A stretch of DNA of 64,000 bases from Panopea generosa (Eukaryota; Mollusca; Bivalvia; Adapedonta; Hiatellidae): NCBI GenBank assembly GCA_029582155.1, contig CM055911.1:21696014-21760013 (forward strand), in the 5' to 3' direction. Positions within the stretch are counted from its first letter, which is position 1. Each line of letters opens with the position of its first letter. The position numbers were made by a program, and so were the translations under genes. The notes beneath the pieces are model-generated. The model was not told where the DNA came from and did no database searches. It saw only the letters and a program-made list of their open reading frames with translations. This document shows positions 49,301-62,141 of the stretch, piece by piece.

Positions 49301-52300
49301 TATACCTCTCCATTCCATAACACTCACAATATTTATACCGCCCACTTTCCAATCACTCTAGAATATTATACCGCTCCGTTCCGCAACATTCACAAAATTT
49401 ATACCGCCCACTTTCAAATCATTCTAGAATATTATACCGCTCCGTTCCATCACACTCACAATATTTATACCGCCCACTTTCCAATCACTCTAGAATATTA
49501 TACTGCTCCGTTTCATAACACTCACAATATTGATTCCGACCTCTTTCTAATCACACTAGAATATTATATTGCTCCGTTCCATAACACTCACAATATTTAT
49601 ACTGCCCCCACTTTCCAATCACACAAGAATATTATACTGCTACGTTCCATAATACTCACAATATTTATACCGCCCACTTTCCAATCACTCTAGAATATTA
49701 TACCGCTACGTTTCATAACACTCACAATATTCATACCGCCCACTTTCCTATCACTCTAGAATATTATACCGCTCCGTTCCATCTTACTCACAATATTTAT
49801 ACCATCCACTTTCCAATCACTCCATAATATTATACCGCTCCGTTTCATCACACTCACAATATTTATACCGACCACTTTCCAATCACTCTAGAATATTATA
49901 CCGCTCCATTCCATAACACCCACAATATTCATACCGCCCACTTTCCAATCACTCTAGAATATTATACCGCTCCGTTCCATCACACTCACAATATTTATAC
50001 CGCCCACTTTCCAATCACTCCAGAATATTATATCGCTCCTTTCCATCACACTCACAATATTTATACCGCCCACTTTCCAATCACTCTAGAATATTATACC
50101 GCTCCATTCCATCACACTCACAATATTTATACCGCCCACTTTCCAATCACTCTAAAATATTATACCGCTCTGTTTCATCACACTCACAATATTTATACCG
50201 CGCACTTTCCAATCACTCTAGTTTATTATACCTCTCAATTCCATAACACTCACAATATTTATACCGCCCACTTTCCAATTTCTCTAGAATATTATACCGC
50301 TCCTTTTCATCACACTGACAATATTTATATCGCGCACTTTCCAATTGCTCTAGAATAATATACCGCCCGTTCCATCTTACTCACAATATTTATACCATCC
50401 ACTTTCCAATCACTCCATAATATTATACCGCTCCGTTTCATCACACTCACAATATTTATACCGCCCACTTTCCAATCACTCTAGAATATTATACCGCTCC
50501 ATTCCATAACACCCACAATATTCATACCGCCCACTTTCCAATCACTCTAGAATATTATACCGCTCCGTTCCATCACACTCACAATATTTATACCGCCCAC
50601 TTTCCAATCACTCCAGAATATTATATCGCTCCTTTCCATCACACTCACAATATTTATACCGCCCACTTTCCAATCACTCTAGAATATTATACTGCTCCAT
50701 TCCATCACACTCACAATATTTATACCGCCCACTTTCCAATCACTCTAAAATATTATACCGCTCTGTTTCATCACACTCACAATATTTATACCGCGCACTT
50801 TCCAATCACTCTAGTTTATTATACCTCTCAATTCCATAACACTCACAATATTTATACCGCCCACTTTCCAATTTCTCTAGAATATTATACCGCTCCTTTT
50901 CATCACACTGACAATATTTATATCGCGCACTTTCCAATTGCTCTAGAATAATATACCGCCCGCTCCAACTCACTCACAATATTTATACCGCCCACTTTCC
51001 AATCACTCTAGAATATTATACCGCTCCGTTCCATCACACTCACAATATTTATACCGCCAAATTTCCAATCGCTCTAGAATAATATACCGCTCCGCTCCAT
51101 CTCACTCACAATATTTATACCGCCCACTTTCCAATCACTCTAGAATATTATACCGCTCCGTTCCATCACACCCACAATATTCATACCGCCCACTTTCCAA
51201 TCACTCTAGAATATTATACCGCTCCATTCCATAACACTCACAATATTTATACCGCCCAATTTCCAATCACTCTAGAATATTATACCGCTCCGTTCCATAA
51301 CACTCACAATATTTATACCGCCCACTTTCCAATCACTTTGAAATATTATACCGCTCTGTTCCATCACACTCACAATATCTATACCGCCCAATTTCCAATC
51401 ACTCTAGAATATTATACTGCTCAGTTTCATCACATTCACAATATTTATACCGCCCACTTTCCAATCACTCTCGAATATTATACCGCTCCATTCCATCACA
51501 CTCACAATATATATACCGCCCACTTTCCAATCGCTCCCGAATAATATACCACTCCGCTCCATCAAACGCACAATATTTATACCGCCCACTTTCCAATCAC
51601 TCTAGAATATTATACCGCTCAGTTCCATCACACTCACAATATTTATACCGCCCACTTTCCAATCATTCTAGAAAATTATACCGCTCCGTGTCATCAAACT
51701 CACAATATTTATACCACCCACTTTCCAATCACTCAAAAATAATATACCGCTCCGCTCCATCTCACTCACAATATTTATACCGCCCAGTTTCAAATCACTC
51801 TAGAATATTATACTGCTCAGTTTCATCACACTCACAACATTTATTCCGCCCACTTTCCAATCACTCTAGAATATTATACCGCTCCGTTTCATCACACTGA
51901 CAAAATTTATACCGCCCACTTTCAAATCACCCTAGAATATTATACCGCTCCATTCCATCATACTCACAATATTTATACCCCACACTTTCCTATCACTCTA
52001 GAATATTATACAGCTCAGTTCCATCACACTCACAATATTTATACCGCCCACTTTCCAATCGCTCTAGAATATTATACCGCTCCGTTTCATCACACTCACA
52101 ATATTTATTCCGCCCACTTTCCAATCACTCTAGAATATTATACCGCTCCGTTTCATCACACTCACAATATTTATACCGCCCACTTTCCAATCACTCTAGA
52201 ATATTATACCGCTCCATTCCATCACACTCACAATATTTATACCGCCATCTTTCCAATCACTCTAGAATATTATACCGCTCCATTCCATCACACTCACAAT

Positions 52301-52903
52301 ATTTATACTGCCCACTTTCCAATCGCTCCCGAATAATATAACACTCCGCTCCATCACACGCACAATATTTATACCGCCCACTTTCCAATCACTCTAGAAT
52401 ATTATACCACTCAGTTCCATCACAGTCACAATATTTATACCACCCACTTTCCAATCATTCTAGAAAATTATACCGCTCCGTGTCATCAAACTCACAATAT
52501 TTATACCGCGCACTTTCCAATCACTCTAGAATATTATACCGCTCAGTTCCATCACAGTCACAATATTTATTCCGCCCACTTTCCAATCACTCTAGAATAT
52601 TATGCCGCTCCGTTCCATCTCACTCACAATATTTTTACCGCGCACTTTCCAATCACTCTAGAATATTATACCCCTCCTTTCTTTCACACTCACAATATTT
52701 ATACCGCCCACTTTCCAATCACTCTAGAATATTATACTGCTCCTTTCCATCACACTCACACTATTTATACAGCCTAATTTCCAAGCACTATAGCATAGTA
52801 TACTGCTCCTTTCCATTGCTATCAGCATATTATACCGCCCCACCTTCCATCACTCTCATCACATTTATACCGCCCCCTTTCCAACATTATCAATATACTC
52901 ATA
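46309..52903. repeat. 66-bp satellite array, about 100 copies
   Basis: The unit runs TCCAATCACTCTAGAATATT, ATACCGCTCCGTTCCATCAC, ACTCACAATATTTATACCGC, CCACTT, with an XbaI-type TCTAGA in most copies. Period 66 is exact over long stretches. Because 66 is a multiple of three, frames stay open (for example 52480-52911), but units differ freely at all codon positions. Nested duplications exist: about 46510-47400 recurs at 49270-50030 with two units missing; a 588-bp block at 49785 recurs at 50373; a 792-bp step links 51530-51710 with 52320-52500. Units decay at both ends, and a stray fragment is at 53280. Confidence 0.98.
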
Positions 52904-52919
52904 TTTATTGACTCGGGAA

Positions 52920-54185
52920 GATTGAAAAGAATTACTACCTCGTTTAGATCTCTTGATAGAAAAAAATTAAACATTAAAAAAATCTTGAAGTATACTCTTG
53001 AGTTTATATGTATCTTACATCAAATGCAAATAATATAAGGAAAAAATGGAACATTATTAGAAATAGTCTTGAGTTAATTATTCTGTTGATCTTTCTTTTT
53101 TTAAAGCAGCAGATTGATCAATAATATGTGTTATCAGTTCATTAGATATTGGTGTTTTGCTATTTTCATCGTTGAAATGAATCATATGTGCATTTTTATA
53201 TTACATTTTATTACTGAGTATCTTGTCATGCACATATACAATTGTGTATTCTGAAATATTTTTATCCCCCACTCCCCCCAAAAAATCATATTTATACCAC
53301 CCCCTTTCCAACATAGGTTGTGACCTGCATGTAACCACTCGGTTTCACATGGGGATTAAGAGGCTCAGTGAGATGTATGTGCCCGGAGTCATAGATTTTA
53401 GGTTGTAATCCGCTGATATTTCACTGTGTTCCACCAGCTTTACATTTTTAAAAATAAATCGTTTGACATGAAACTAATTAAATATATTGATAGATTAATT
53501 TAGTACTTTATTTAATAAGTTACTGTATTAGGTATATGAAGCATGTAATGCATACGATACGTTCAACTTGCGGTTATAACTGAAGTATTGTTGTTATAAC
53601 CATAAAACTAAACTACAGTATCTACGTGATGTGTGGCAGCTGTGTAAGACGTGTGATCATGTATCTTATAAAATTTTGCTACAGTGCCTTCGGGTTGTTG
53701 CATTTAATGCAGTCCCATACGAAACAATTCTATTTTCTTTCCAAGTTGCAACCTGTGATCTCAAAGAAACATTTGACTCAAGTAAAAACAAAAGACATGG
53801 TTGAAATAACATATTTATATCAATGAAGTTAAACATGATAGTTACTTTTCATACTTTCATAGTCAATAACGATCGTCAAAGCATAGAGAAAATAGTCATA
53901 GTGTCATCATTGACTTTAACTGCTTGAACAGTCGCAGTGCACTTGTCTTGGTTGATCTGGTGACCCAACTACTATCGAACATGGCGATAAAAATGCTGTA
54001 CAATGCAAAATCTAAAAAGTTTAAAAAGTTTGCAAACAGTCATCAAAACAAAAAAAAAACATATTGTAAAACAAACCCACATGGTATGAACATAAACATA
54101 TATATAGGAAGCATAAGAGTCAATCCTGATGACTGAAAAAAGATTTAAAACAAAAAACAACAGTATATAATCAATATTATATAAA
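52920..54185. other. Intergenic, nothing recognised
   Basis: AT-rich flank 3' of the GPCR gene. A stray satellite fragment (ATATTTATACCACCCCCTTT) lies at about 53287. Confidence 0.4.
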
Positions 54186-54189
54186 ATGT

Positions 54190-55491
54190 TTATTTGCCAT
54201 ATGGAATACTGAGACTCTTCCTTATTTTTTTGTAGTTTCTGTTCATTTCAGTATTCAGACAAATGTATACAACTATATTTAAACATCCACTGAACATGCC
54301 AATGTACAAACATGCTAACTTAACTACGGCACTGACTTTCAATCCGAATACTAAACTAGATAACATTGCACCACAGAACGGTGCCCACGAGACACAATAC
54401 AATACCATGGAAACAAGGTTAGAGTACACGTGACTTAAACTAATGTTGAAACGCTTGTTATCATTTTGTGCTCTTTTGATGGCATCATCCTCTGATGCTA
54501 TTAACGTAATCGTCGACGCCATTGTGTTGTCTGAAACAGTTGCAATTGAATTGGCATCGGGTTTTGGTAAAATTGATTTTCCACCTGTCTTAACTGATGA
54601 ATCTTTCCTGTCAGCTTCTAGGCTGTTTAAATCATGTTTGACCAAATGGTCTGTATTACGTTTAGCGACTATTTCCTTTAATTCAGTTTCTTTATTATCA
54701 GTTGTAGTATCGGTAACATTGTTGGAAGAATGAGCTTGGTCCATTTCTTCTTTCATTTCTAAACCAGTGTCTTGCTCTTCATACATTTGCTTTGTTGCTG
54801 TATTATGCTGCTCATCATATCCATTTGAGATGGGAACTACCTTTTTAAGCTTATTACGCGCAATCATGATAGTAATAACACTCAATACTAAACTGATGAC
54901 CACAATAGTTGCAAGAATACAAAGGAAAATCACAAAAGTATGCAAAGTTATGACGTGCAAAACACACATGCCAATCTCGCAATAGTACTTATACTCACCT
55001 AGCCCAGTGGACAATGTCGTAATTTGCAATGCGATTGCCACAAACCAAAACATAACAGCCATGGAAGATTTGCATTCTACTGGAAAAGCTCTCCTGTATG
55101 TTCTCGAGCTCACGAGCATGTATCCGTCAATGCTCAACGAAAAATATGATATCATCTTACATGTCTGTAATGTAAAAAATCCAAAACCGCATATGAAACA
55201 TTGGATTGTCTCTTCAGAAATTTTATTTTCTCTCAGGAAGCTAAAGGCAATTATTAAAGGAAGAACACTTATGCATAGAAACATATCTGACAGGGTGAGA
55301 GAAATAAGAAACGGTTCTGACGCTACTCTAGACCGACGACGCTTAATAATTGAAAGAAACAATACATTTGTTGAGAGTATCAGTATCAAACTTGGTATTG
55401 ACAAAGCAATAGCAATGTCGTATTCCTTGTAAGTTAAGCATTCTTTGTAGACTGAGTAATTAGAATGTTGATCGATTTGTTCATAATTCAT
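54190..55491 (-). CDS. Rhodopsin-like (class A) GPCR, intronless, 433 aa
   Basis: A seven-helix receptor of the plasma membrane; ligand unknown. There is a short N-terminus with one sequon (Asn11-Tyr-Ser). TM1 is about 26-49 with Asn42. ICL1 is KRRRSRVASEPF. TM2 is 60-84 with LSD (Asp69). TM3 is about 101-127, preceded by Cys98. TM4 is near 144-163, TM5 near 184-212. A long hydrophilic third intracellular loop of about 130 residues is rich in Asp, Glu, Thr and Lys. TM6 reads VLYCVSWAPFCG and TM7 reads CLNIVVY. The DRY site is Asp-Gly-Tyr (122-124) and NPxxY is NIVVY, so two activation motifs are altered. Frame and length are intact and the ATG is the first in frame. The overall plan recalls orphan or amine/peptide-like invertebrate receptors. 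AATAAA overlaps the stop codon. Confidence 0.85.
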   Translation of the reverse strand: MNYEQIDQHSNYSVYKECLTYKEYDIAIALSIPSLILILSTNVLFLSIIKRRRSRVASEPFLISLTLSDMFLCISVLPLIIAFSFLRENKISEETIQCFICGFGFFTLQTCKMISYFSLSIDGYMLVSSRTYRRAFPVECKSSMAVMFWFVAIALQITTLSTGLGEYKYYCEIGMCVLHVITLHTFVIFLCILATIVVISLVLSVITIMIARNKLKKVVPISNGYDEQHNTATKQMYEEQDTGLEMKEEMDQAHSSNNVTDTTTDNKETELKEIVAKRNTDHLVKHDLNSLEADRKDSSVKTGGKSILPKPDANSIATVSDNTMASTITLIASEDDAIKRAQNDNKRFNISLSHVYSNLVSMVLYCVSWAPFCGAMLSSLVFGLKVSAVVKLACLYIGMFSGCLNIVVYICLNTEMNRNYKKIRKSLSIPYGK

Positions 55492-55499
55492 TGTAAATA

Positions 55500-58400
55500 T
55501 TATATTTTGATTTTACAATTTCAACAATAAAATATGTGTATACAGAGCATATGTGCGTATTCATCTCCAAATAAATGATAATTTTAAGCACGGAATTTTA
55601 GGCAATACAACACGATATCAGATCCATCCCGGTTTATGGATACACTTTTACATGTTTTATAGAGTGTATGTGAATTATATTGTTCAATCACGTACAACTA
55701 TAGTATGTGATAATCACATGTTTACTACTACCGGAACTAATCCAATGTAGCTAGTCTTTCTAAAAAATATAAAGCGGTGGCATCACCCTGATGCTTTCCT
55801 TCTGAGGAATAAACCAATTACATCGTTTTGTTTCGTAATTTTTGACTCGCTAGTCTTTGATTAGCAAATCGTTACCAAGTTCAGATTTAATATCAAAGTA
55901 CTTAAGTTTGTTTTCATTACATATTTCACTTAAATGTTCAACATACAGTTTCCGAGTTTAAATTGATTGGTAGAAGTCGTGGTTAATAACATATCGCCTA
56001 TATCATTCTTTTAATTTCATATTCTAAAAAACCGCTAATGGAGAGTTTTAAATAATTGATGAACTTGACTACAGGGTATATACAATCGGTCACCATTGAT
56101 GTCAGTTATAGTTCAATATCCTTCATGTACACGCATGCTTGTTGCTTTGAATTTGTCCTTTCTCTCTCATGTTAACACAATTTTAACAAGAAAAGATACT
56201 CAGATGACAGTAATCTACACACACATTCCTTGAAATTGGTTACTGTTTTTAAATCTGAACCCGAATATCATAAAAATGTCATGCAACTTTTATCTATTTT
56301 GCCTCACTAACATTATTGCAATAATTTGTTGCCGCTTTACTAGTTTCAATACACATATTTCACTTGATTAAAGTACTTTATTTTAAGAACTAGGCCTCCT
56401 TTCCTAATACACGTGGATCAAATAAAATTTTTTTTTGTTAAACATGTTTGCATTTGTGTAAGTGTTTATATATTTTCCATTTTATTTTATATACTTTTTA
56501 TTATATACATGTTTCACAATGATGTATAGTTTGCGTTCAAAATTTGCATTACCAGTCTTTCCCAATTAAGCTGGAAACAACACAACTGTGTTAATTAATG
56601 TTTATCTTTCACTTTGTTTCCATATTATGTAACGTTTGTTTATCATTTAGTGTTAACATTACTAGTTTTGTACTGCACTTGGAATTAAACAAAGTTTATT
56701 CCACTGTTAAGCTTCATACATTTGATTGTTGCAGCTAAACTCCTTTCCTGAGACTGAATTTTAAGATTTGTCAGGTTGGTTCAAAATTAATGTATTTTTT
56801 GTCGTTGATTAAAGTAATCACATCCTTTTCCCGTTTTTGAATTTTCTTTCAGCTAGGTACCGTCGAGTGCGAACATAATCATATTTTTTTTATCTTTTCA
56901 TATCAACGAAATCACATCTAGAGTTTAGTGTAATATATTTGTTTGTTCCATAGAATATCAACAAATCCGTTTTACTTGTCAAATGTTGAATAGCACGATG
57001 ATAGTTCAGTTTGATTGTTAATTTATGTGACTTGCGCTATCATTAAGTGTTAATATATTCATAAATAATTCCCTTGCGTGTCCACTTGGAATAAAACAGT
57101 ATTTACCTCTCAGCTAGTTCTCTCATATCGAATGTAGTGTAAACATATCCATTTTCATGCGTTTAACCTTTCAAATTGGATGAATAACTTATCATCAGCT
57201 ATATTTCAAAATGTTGTATGTGATACCGCCGTTGCGAAAGTTATTTGTCTATTAGCAGTGTTGAATATCACTTGATCACATTAATGTATAAACACTTTAC
57301 CATAAACATGGGGATCATATTAAAAGAGAGTTGTTGATATTAATTACTATGTTTACACACATATGATACATCGAATGAATCCTAATTTATTTTATACCTT
57401 ATCACATCCACCGAAGACGTTAACAGTTTGTTTGTTTGTTTTTAGAATAACATATCAGGTCAGTTACATACAGAGACATATGTATTTCAGGGGCGGATGT
57501 ATGTTTAACAATCAGGGAAATATATATATACTGTTGCTAGATACTGACAACTATAATGTTAACCTGATTAAACATATTTTAGAAAAATACACTGCTAAAA
57601 CAATTTTTAAAAATCCGTAGTCACTCCATCCATGTACCCAAAGTAGTGTCATATTTGTTTTGATATGAGTGTGGATTTATGTGCCACCTGGATCCGACAA
57701 TGGAATGGGATGATCTATGAATAATTTATGGTTGGATGAAGGATTAGTGTAAACCATTGTAGTCTACAACTACATACAATTCCACAAACAATACATGACC
57801 TTAGAAGATACAGCGCACTTTGTAACACGTGCGTATGAATATCGATACACAAGGGATTGTCTCAAAAGAGAATTTCTTAAATAAAAATATCCTCATCATA
57901 TTTAATAAGTACCATAATAATTTGTTTTTATGTTATATAGTTTTTTATTTTAAAAATTATTTGTTGATGATATTATTTGTAAACTCAAAGTAATAATCTT
58001 ACAATACTGGTTTCACAAGCTTCAATTAAATATTTTCTCAATGTCATTCATTTTTAATAATTGAGCTTTTAATCAAAATATGTTTATTTCATTTCTAATC
58101 AAATTAGATAATTAAAATGAACAAATGACCTTTTTACCTGGTCTAAATAATTTTAAATGGCCTACAATTACTTTTCTACTGCATTATTAATAAGTTATAT
58201 TTATAAATCGTTACACGCGTAGTTCAAGTCCATTTTAGACAGCCATGATTCACTGACATACAGAAAGGATAACGAAACGCCGGGTGAACTTTTGAGCCAC
58301 ATTATCAAACTATTGTAAGCGGTATTTACAACTTTGAAATATGTATATAAAGGTATTCCATTAATGATTTGGCAATGCTAATTGTTCTTTCGACTAAATC

Positions 58401-58595
58401 GTTAATGAAATAATGTTACTCTGAAATTCACTCAGCGTTTCGTTATTATTTCAGTATGTGCCCATGTGCCATTCAGTATAGAAACGGACCCCGCTGTTGC
58501 TAACCTTATCGTCAGTCATTTGAAAACAGCCACTTACAAAAATGTTCATATAGAACCATTATAAAATTATTTACTAGATATGTCTTTAAACTCAT
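55500..58595. other. Intergenic, no gene seen
   Basis: AT-rich. A loose ~400-bp periodicity may exist (ATTTAGTGTTAACATTACTA near 56648 against ATTAAGTGTTAATATATTCA near 57043, each followed by CACTTGGAATWAAACA), but it is too diverged to call firmly. The upstream region of the GPCR shows no clear promoter element. Confidence 0.4.
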
Positions 58596-58599
58596 CAAC

Positions 58600-58772
58600 A
58601 GCGGAACGCGTGGTCCGGTTGTAGAGCATCGATCCGAGTATTCCCTCACAAGGCCTTGTGTGGTGTCCTTGAGAAAGATACTTTTTTCTGCATAATTATG
58701 CTTAGCACCGGTTTTACCCAAAAGACATATGATTTGTATACGTTGTTATAACTTGTTTCACAATCGAAGTAA
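58600..58772 (+). mobile_element. tRNA-derived SINE, family B
   Basis: The A box (GTGGTCCGGTTGTAGAGC), the conserved GTGTCCTTGAGAAAGATACT and TCTGCAT, and the end CACAATCGAAGTAAAAACTA match 1820 and 40065. The B box is degraded. The minus-strand open frame here is a shadow. Confidence 0.65.
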
Positions 58773-59160
58773 AAACTAAAGTAATCATGAATCTGATATT
58801 CGCATCAGTATATTTTGACTTTCATTTCTTCCCGTTTTGTTTGGTTATGAAACATCCCTCTACAGCTTATATATATATCAATACTCGTGAAATAGACCAG
58901 CTGTCTCGCTGAATGAGAATTAATTAAATCAGTCATGGTTTTGTCATTAACGTGTCTGTTTTGCTGTTCTAAAGGTGTTATTGTGCACACGTAGACTATC
59001 GGTATAATAGTTGCACAATCAGTGAGAGTATTTTCACCTTTTGAAGGACCGGTTTACGGTCGATTCGTTCCCAGAAGTTAGTGTTTGCAGTTTGTTGAAA
59101 CGTGACTTTAAGAAAATGTATTTCATTTTCAGTATTTTTCTGTATCTCTGACAGCTCTTT

Positions 59161-59185
59161 GTGCGTGCGTGCGTGCGTGCGTGTG

Positions 59186-59250
<65 letters not shown>
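59161..59250. repeat. (TGCG)n-(TG)n compound microsatellite
   Basis: TGCG units pass into pure TG. Such alternating purine-pyrimidine tracts can form Z-DNA. Confidence 0.97.
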
Positions 59251-59251
<1 letters not shown>

Positions 59252-59259
59252 TAGGGGGT

Positions 59260-61269
59260 GGGACTATCCAGGAGACTGTCCATGTGACTGAATGTCTGCT
59301 TGTTAATAACTCGATTGCGAATTAGGGCCAAACTAAAAAAATAATAATGGATATAACCATAGAAAAATGTATCCGTTAGATGATAAATGAGATTATTCAA
59401 TGAATGTGTTATCAGTGGCATTCACAGATCATCTAGATCAGAAATACTGCTGCCTTACCATAAAAAAATTATATTATGGTTTGAAAAAACAACATCAAAA
59501 CGTGGCATAGTCAACTTTTGCAAAACATTAAACTATCTCTAAAAGTTGAACTGTTTATTAATCATTAAAAAGTAATAGTTTATGAAACATGCTGTTAAAG
59601 GTTTAAGTAAGAATTGAATACGTCTTTCTTACTGTCATCTAGCCAATCAAAATATGGCTTACAAAAACGTTCTTTCATACCTGTTAAATCAGGTAAACGA
59701 AAAAGATGTTTATGTTACTAATTTTAATACATGTATACCTACTTCCCTGAGGAAGATGTTTGAATGAAATTATGTTCTATTAAAGTTATATCAAAATATA
59801 CCTAAGAGTCATCCATGCCCGTTTTGCACTTCATGGCGCTACCGATATAGCGAACGTGCATTTTGTTGAAGTTGCTGACCAATCAGCTTGCGTATAATCT
59901 ATTTGTTCAAAGTGGGCCTTGACTAGTACCGATTTTAAAATCAAAACACATATTCGATGTAAGAATAACATATCTTAAGGTTTAAAAAAGACTAAGATAA
60001 TAAGCATATCTTATATTCTAATCTTCGACCGTGTGTAAATAGTATAGAAAATAAAATGTTTTAATAGAAAATAAGCAAACAGAAGATAATAAATATTTTT
60101 TACTAATATATGTTACAATAAGTGGATTTGGTTGCCACCTTCGGTGTCATCTTAGAATTATCCCATTCTTGACCCTTACATTTAAAATGTTATGTAAAAC
60201 TTCTTCAGCAATACATATTTGAATTATAATGACATACATGTTTATCAAGGATGTTAATAATATATTTACATGGAATTACTATTATGTGGTAAATATTATG
60301 TATTTTAGGTCATATTTGATGAATATTTTGACCCGATATAAGGGTCAATCAACAATAGCATTGCTGTTTAATGTCAATAAATGCATTTGAAGGAGTCAAA
60401 TGTCTTTGTTTAGTCTTCTTTAATTTCATTTTTTTATTTCTTCATATATATTTCATACCACTGAAGAAAAAGGAGGTCATCTTAGATGCCATTATGGATT
60501 TCTCTGTTTGTCCTCACTTTTAAAAAATTATGCCGGTGAACTTATATACCCCGGACTTAAACAAACAATTTGGCATAGAACATGTTTTGTTTTTCGTTTG
60601 TGACCACCTCGCATTCTTGTAGAATATCACCTTACAAGTATGCTAGGGTTTATGAATTATTTAGAATAGTATTATACGCTAACAATTTAGATGAGGAGCA
60701 AAAGCTTTACTATATTGTTTTAGTGAATAAAGTATAACGTTATTTGAACACCCCAGAATAAGAATGATACTGAGTAGAACAACCGTCCTTTCGCATGTAA
60801 CTGGTTAACTTCCAAACAAAATGTTTAAAGATGGAACGAGGCTTGAAATAACATCCCAAACGATGAAAGACAGTTGGTCGTAAGTCTTATAGGTTGCATA
60901 TTTTCTCATAAGACAGACATTTAAACGTGATTGTCAATCGAATAGCGCAGATGTTGATTTCGACAAATCGGAATATGTTCTGTACATATTACTAGCACGC
61001 TGAAATGGAACATAACCACATCCAACAAACAACAATGTACATTTAATATATATTTTACATGTAATACAGGTAATCGATGTATGAATATTTCCATTTAAAG
61101 AAAATAGTCAATAGACAATACTGGACCTAAATGGATTGACTATGAAGTTTTGTATACAGGTCAACTTATTTATCCAATACTTTATATTAAGGATAATTAA
61201 TTGTGTAAATATTATGCAAAGGCAGATAACTATAACATAAAAAATCTCCCTTTGTTGATAAAATGCTAA
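59260..61269. other. Intergenic, no gene seen
   Basis: AT-rich. A short minus-strand piece of SINE family A (GGTTGTTCTACTCAGTATCA) lies at about 60765-60800. Nothing else is recognised. Confidence 0.4.
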
Positions 61270-61635
61270 TCAATTAGCAACATAGGGTGATATAATGATA
61301 ATTAAAACAATATTGATAAAAAAAATAAATAATGATAAAATTATATCAAAGAATTTTGATGATACTACTACTTATAATAATAATGATAAATAATAAAGAT
61401 AATATTAATAAATTATAACAATGATGATAATAATAAAAATAATAATAATAATGATAAAAATGATAACTTCTTATTTTAATATTAACAATATTGATTATGA
61501 TATATTTATGATAATTATAATGATACTACTACTACTACTACTACTACAACTGCTATAAGCACTATTTATACCGCTAATACTACTACTTATACTCCCACTA
61601 ATAATAATTATAATAGTAATGATAGTTTCATATAA
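61270..61635. repeat. TAA/ATG/ACT trinucleotide-rich tract
   Basis: Imperfect TAATGA, ATAATA and a run of ACT (61520-61548) adjoin the 3' end of the LINE at 61636. They could descend from its tail. Confidence 0.75.
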
Positions 61636-61783
61636 TAATATCGTTTATTCAGAAATTCCAATAGGCCATAAGACCCATGAGGATACAACATACAATGCAT
61701 ATTTACAATTGATACAACAAATGGTGCAGTAATTGTATGTGAAATGTGTTCAACTAAATACAACGCACAGACGTACTCACACA

Positions 61784-61784
<1 letters not shown>

Positions 61785-61846
<62 letters not shown>

Positions 61847-61850
61847 ACGC
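61785..61850. repeat. (CA)n microsatellite in the LINE 3' region
   Basis: About 30 CA units followed by CGCGCG. Confidence 0.95.
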
Positions 61851-62141
61851 GCGCGCACATATTTGCACATGAACAGGCACGCACATAAACACACTTATTA
61901 TGTTCTTGTTTTCTTCATTTCAGTGTCATAACACTGTTTCGTAATTTTCGTCTTATTTGTGCGGAGAAGGTGACATATTTCAATCATAATTTAGTATTGC
62001 TGATGACAATATTCCAAACATATAAACTGTTAATACAATATTTGAATTTATATGCAATTGTATTCAAAAATGTTTTCTATGTTATTGTTTTTATATTTCA
62101 TATAAGTTATGTAAACTTGTAACATAGCAGTATAAGTTGGG

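Noticed and set aside
52480-52911. 143-codon repeat protein in the 66-bp satellite
   Set aside because: 66 bp is a multiple of three, so any stop-free unit stays open. Variation is not restricted to third positions, and other stretches of the array are closed.
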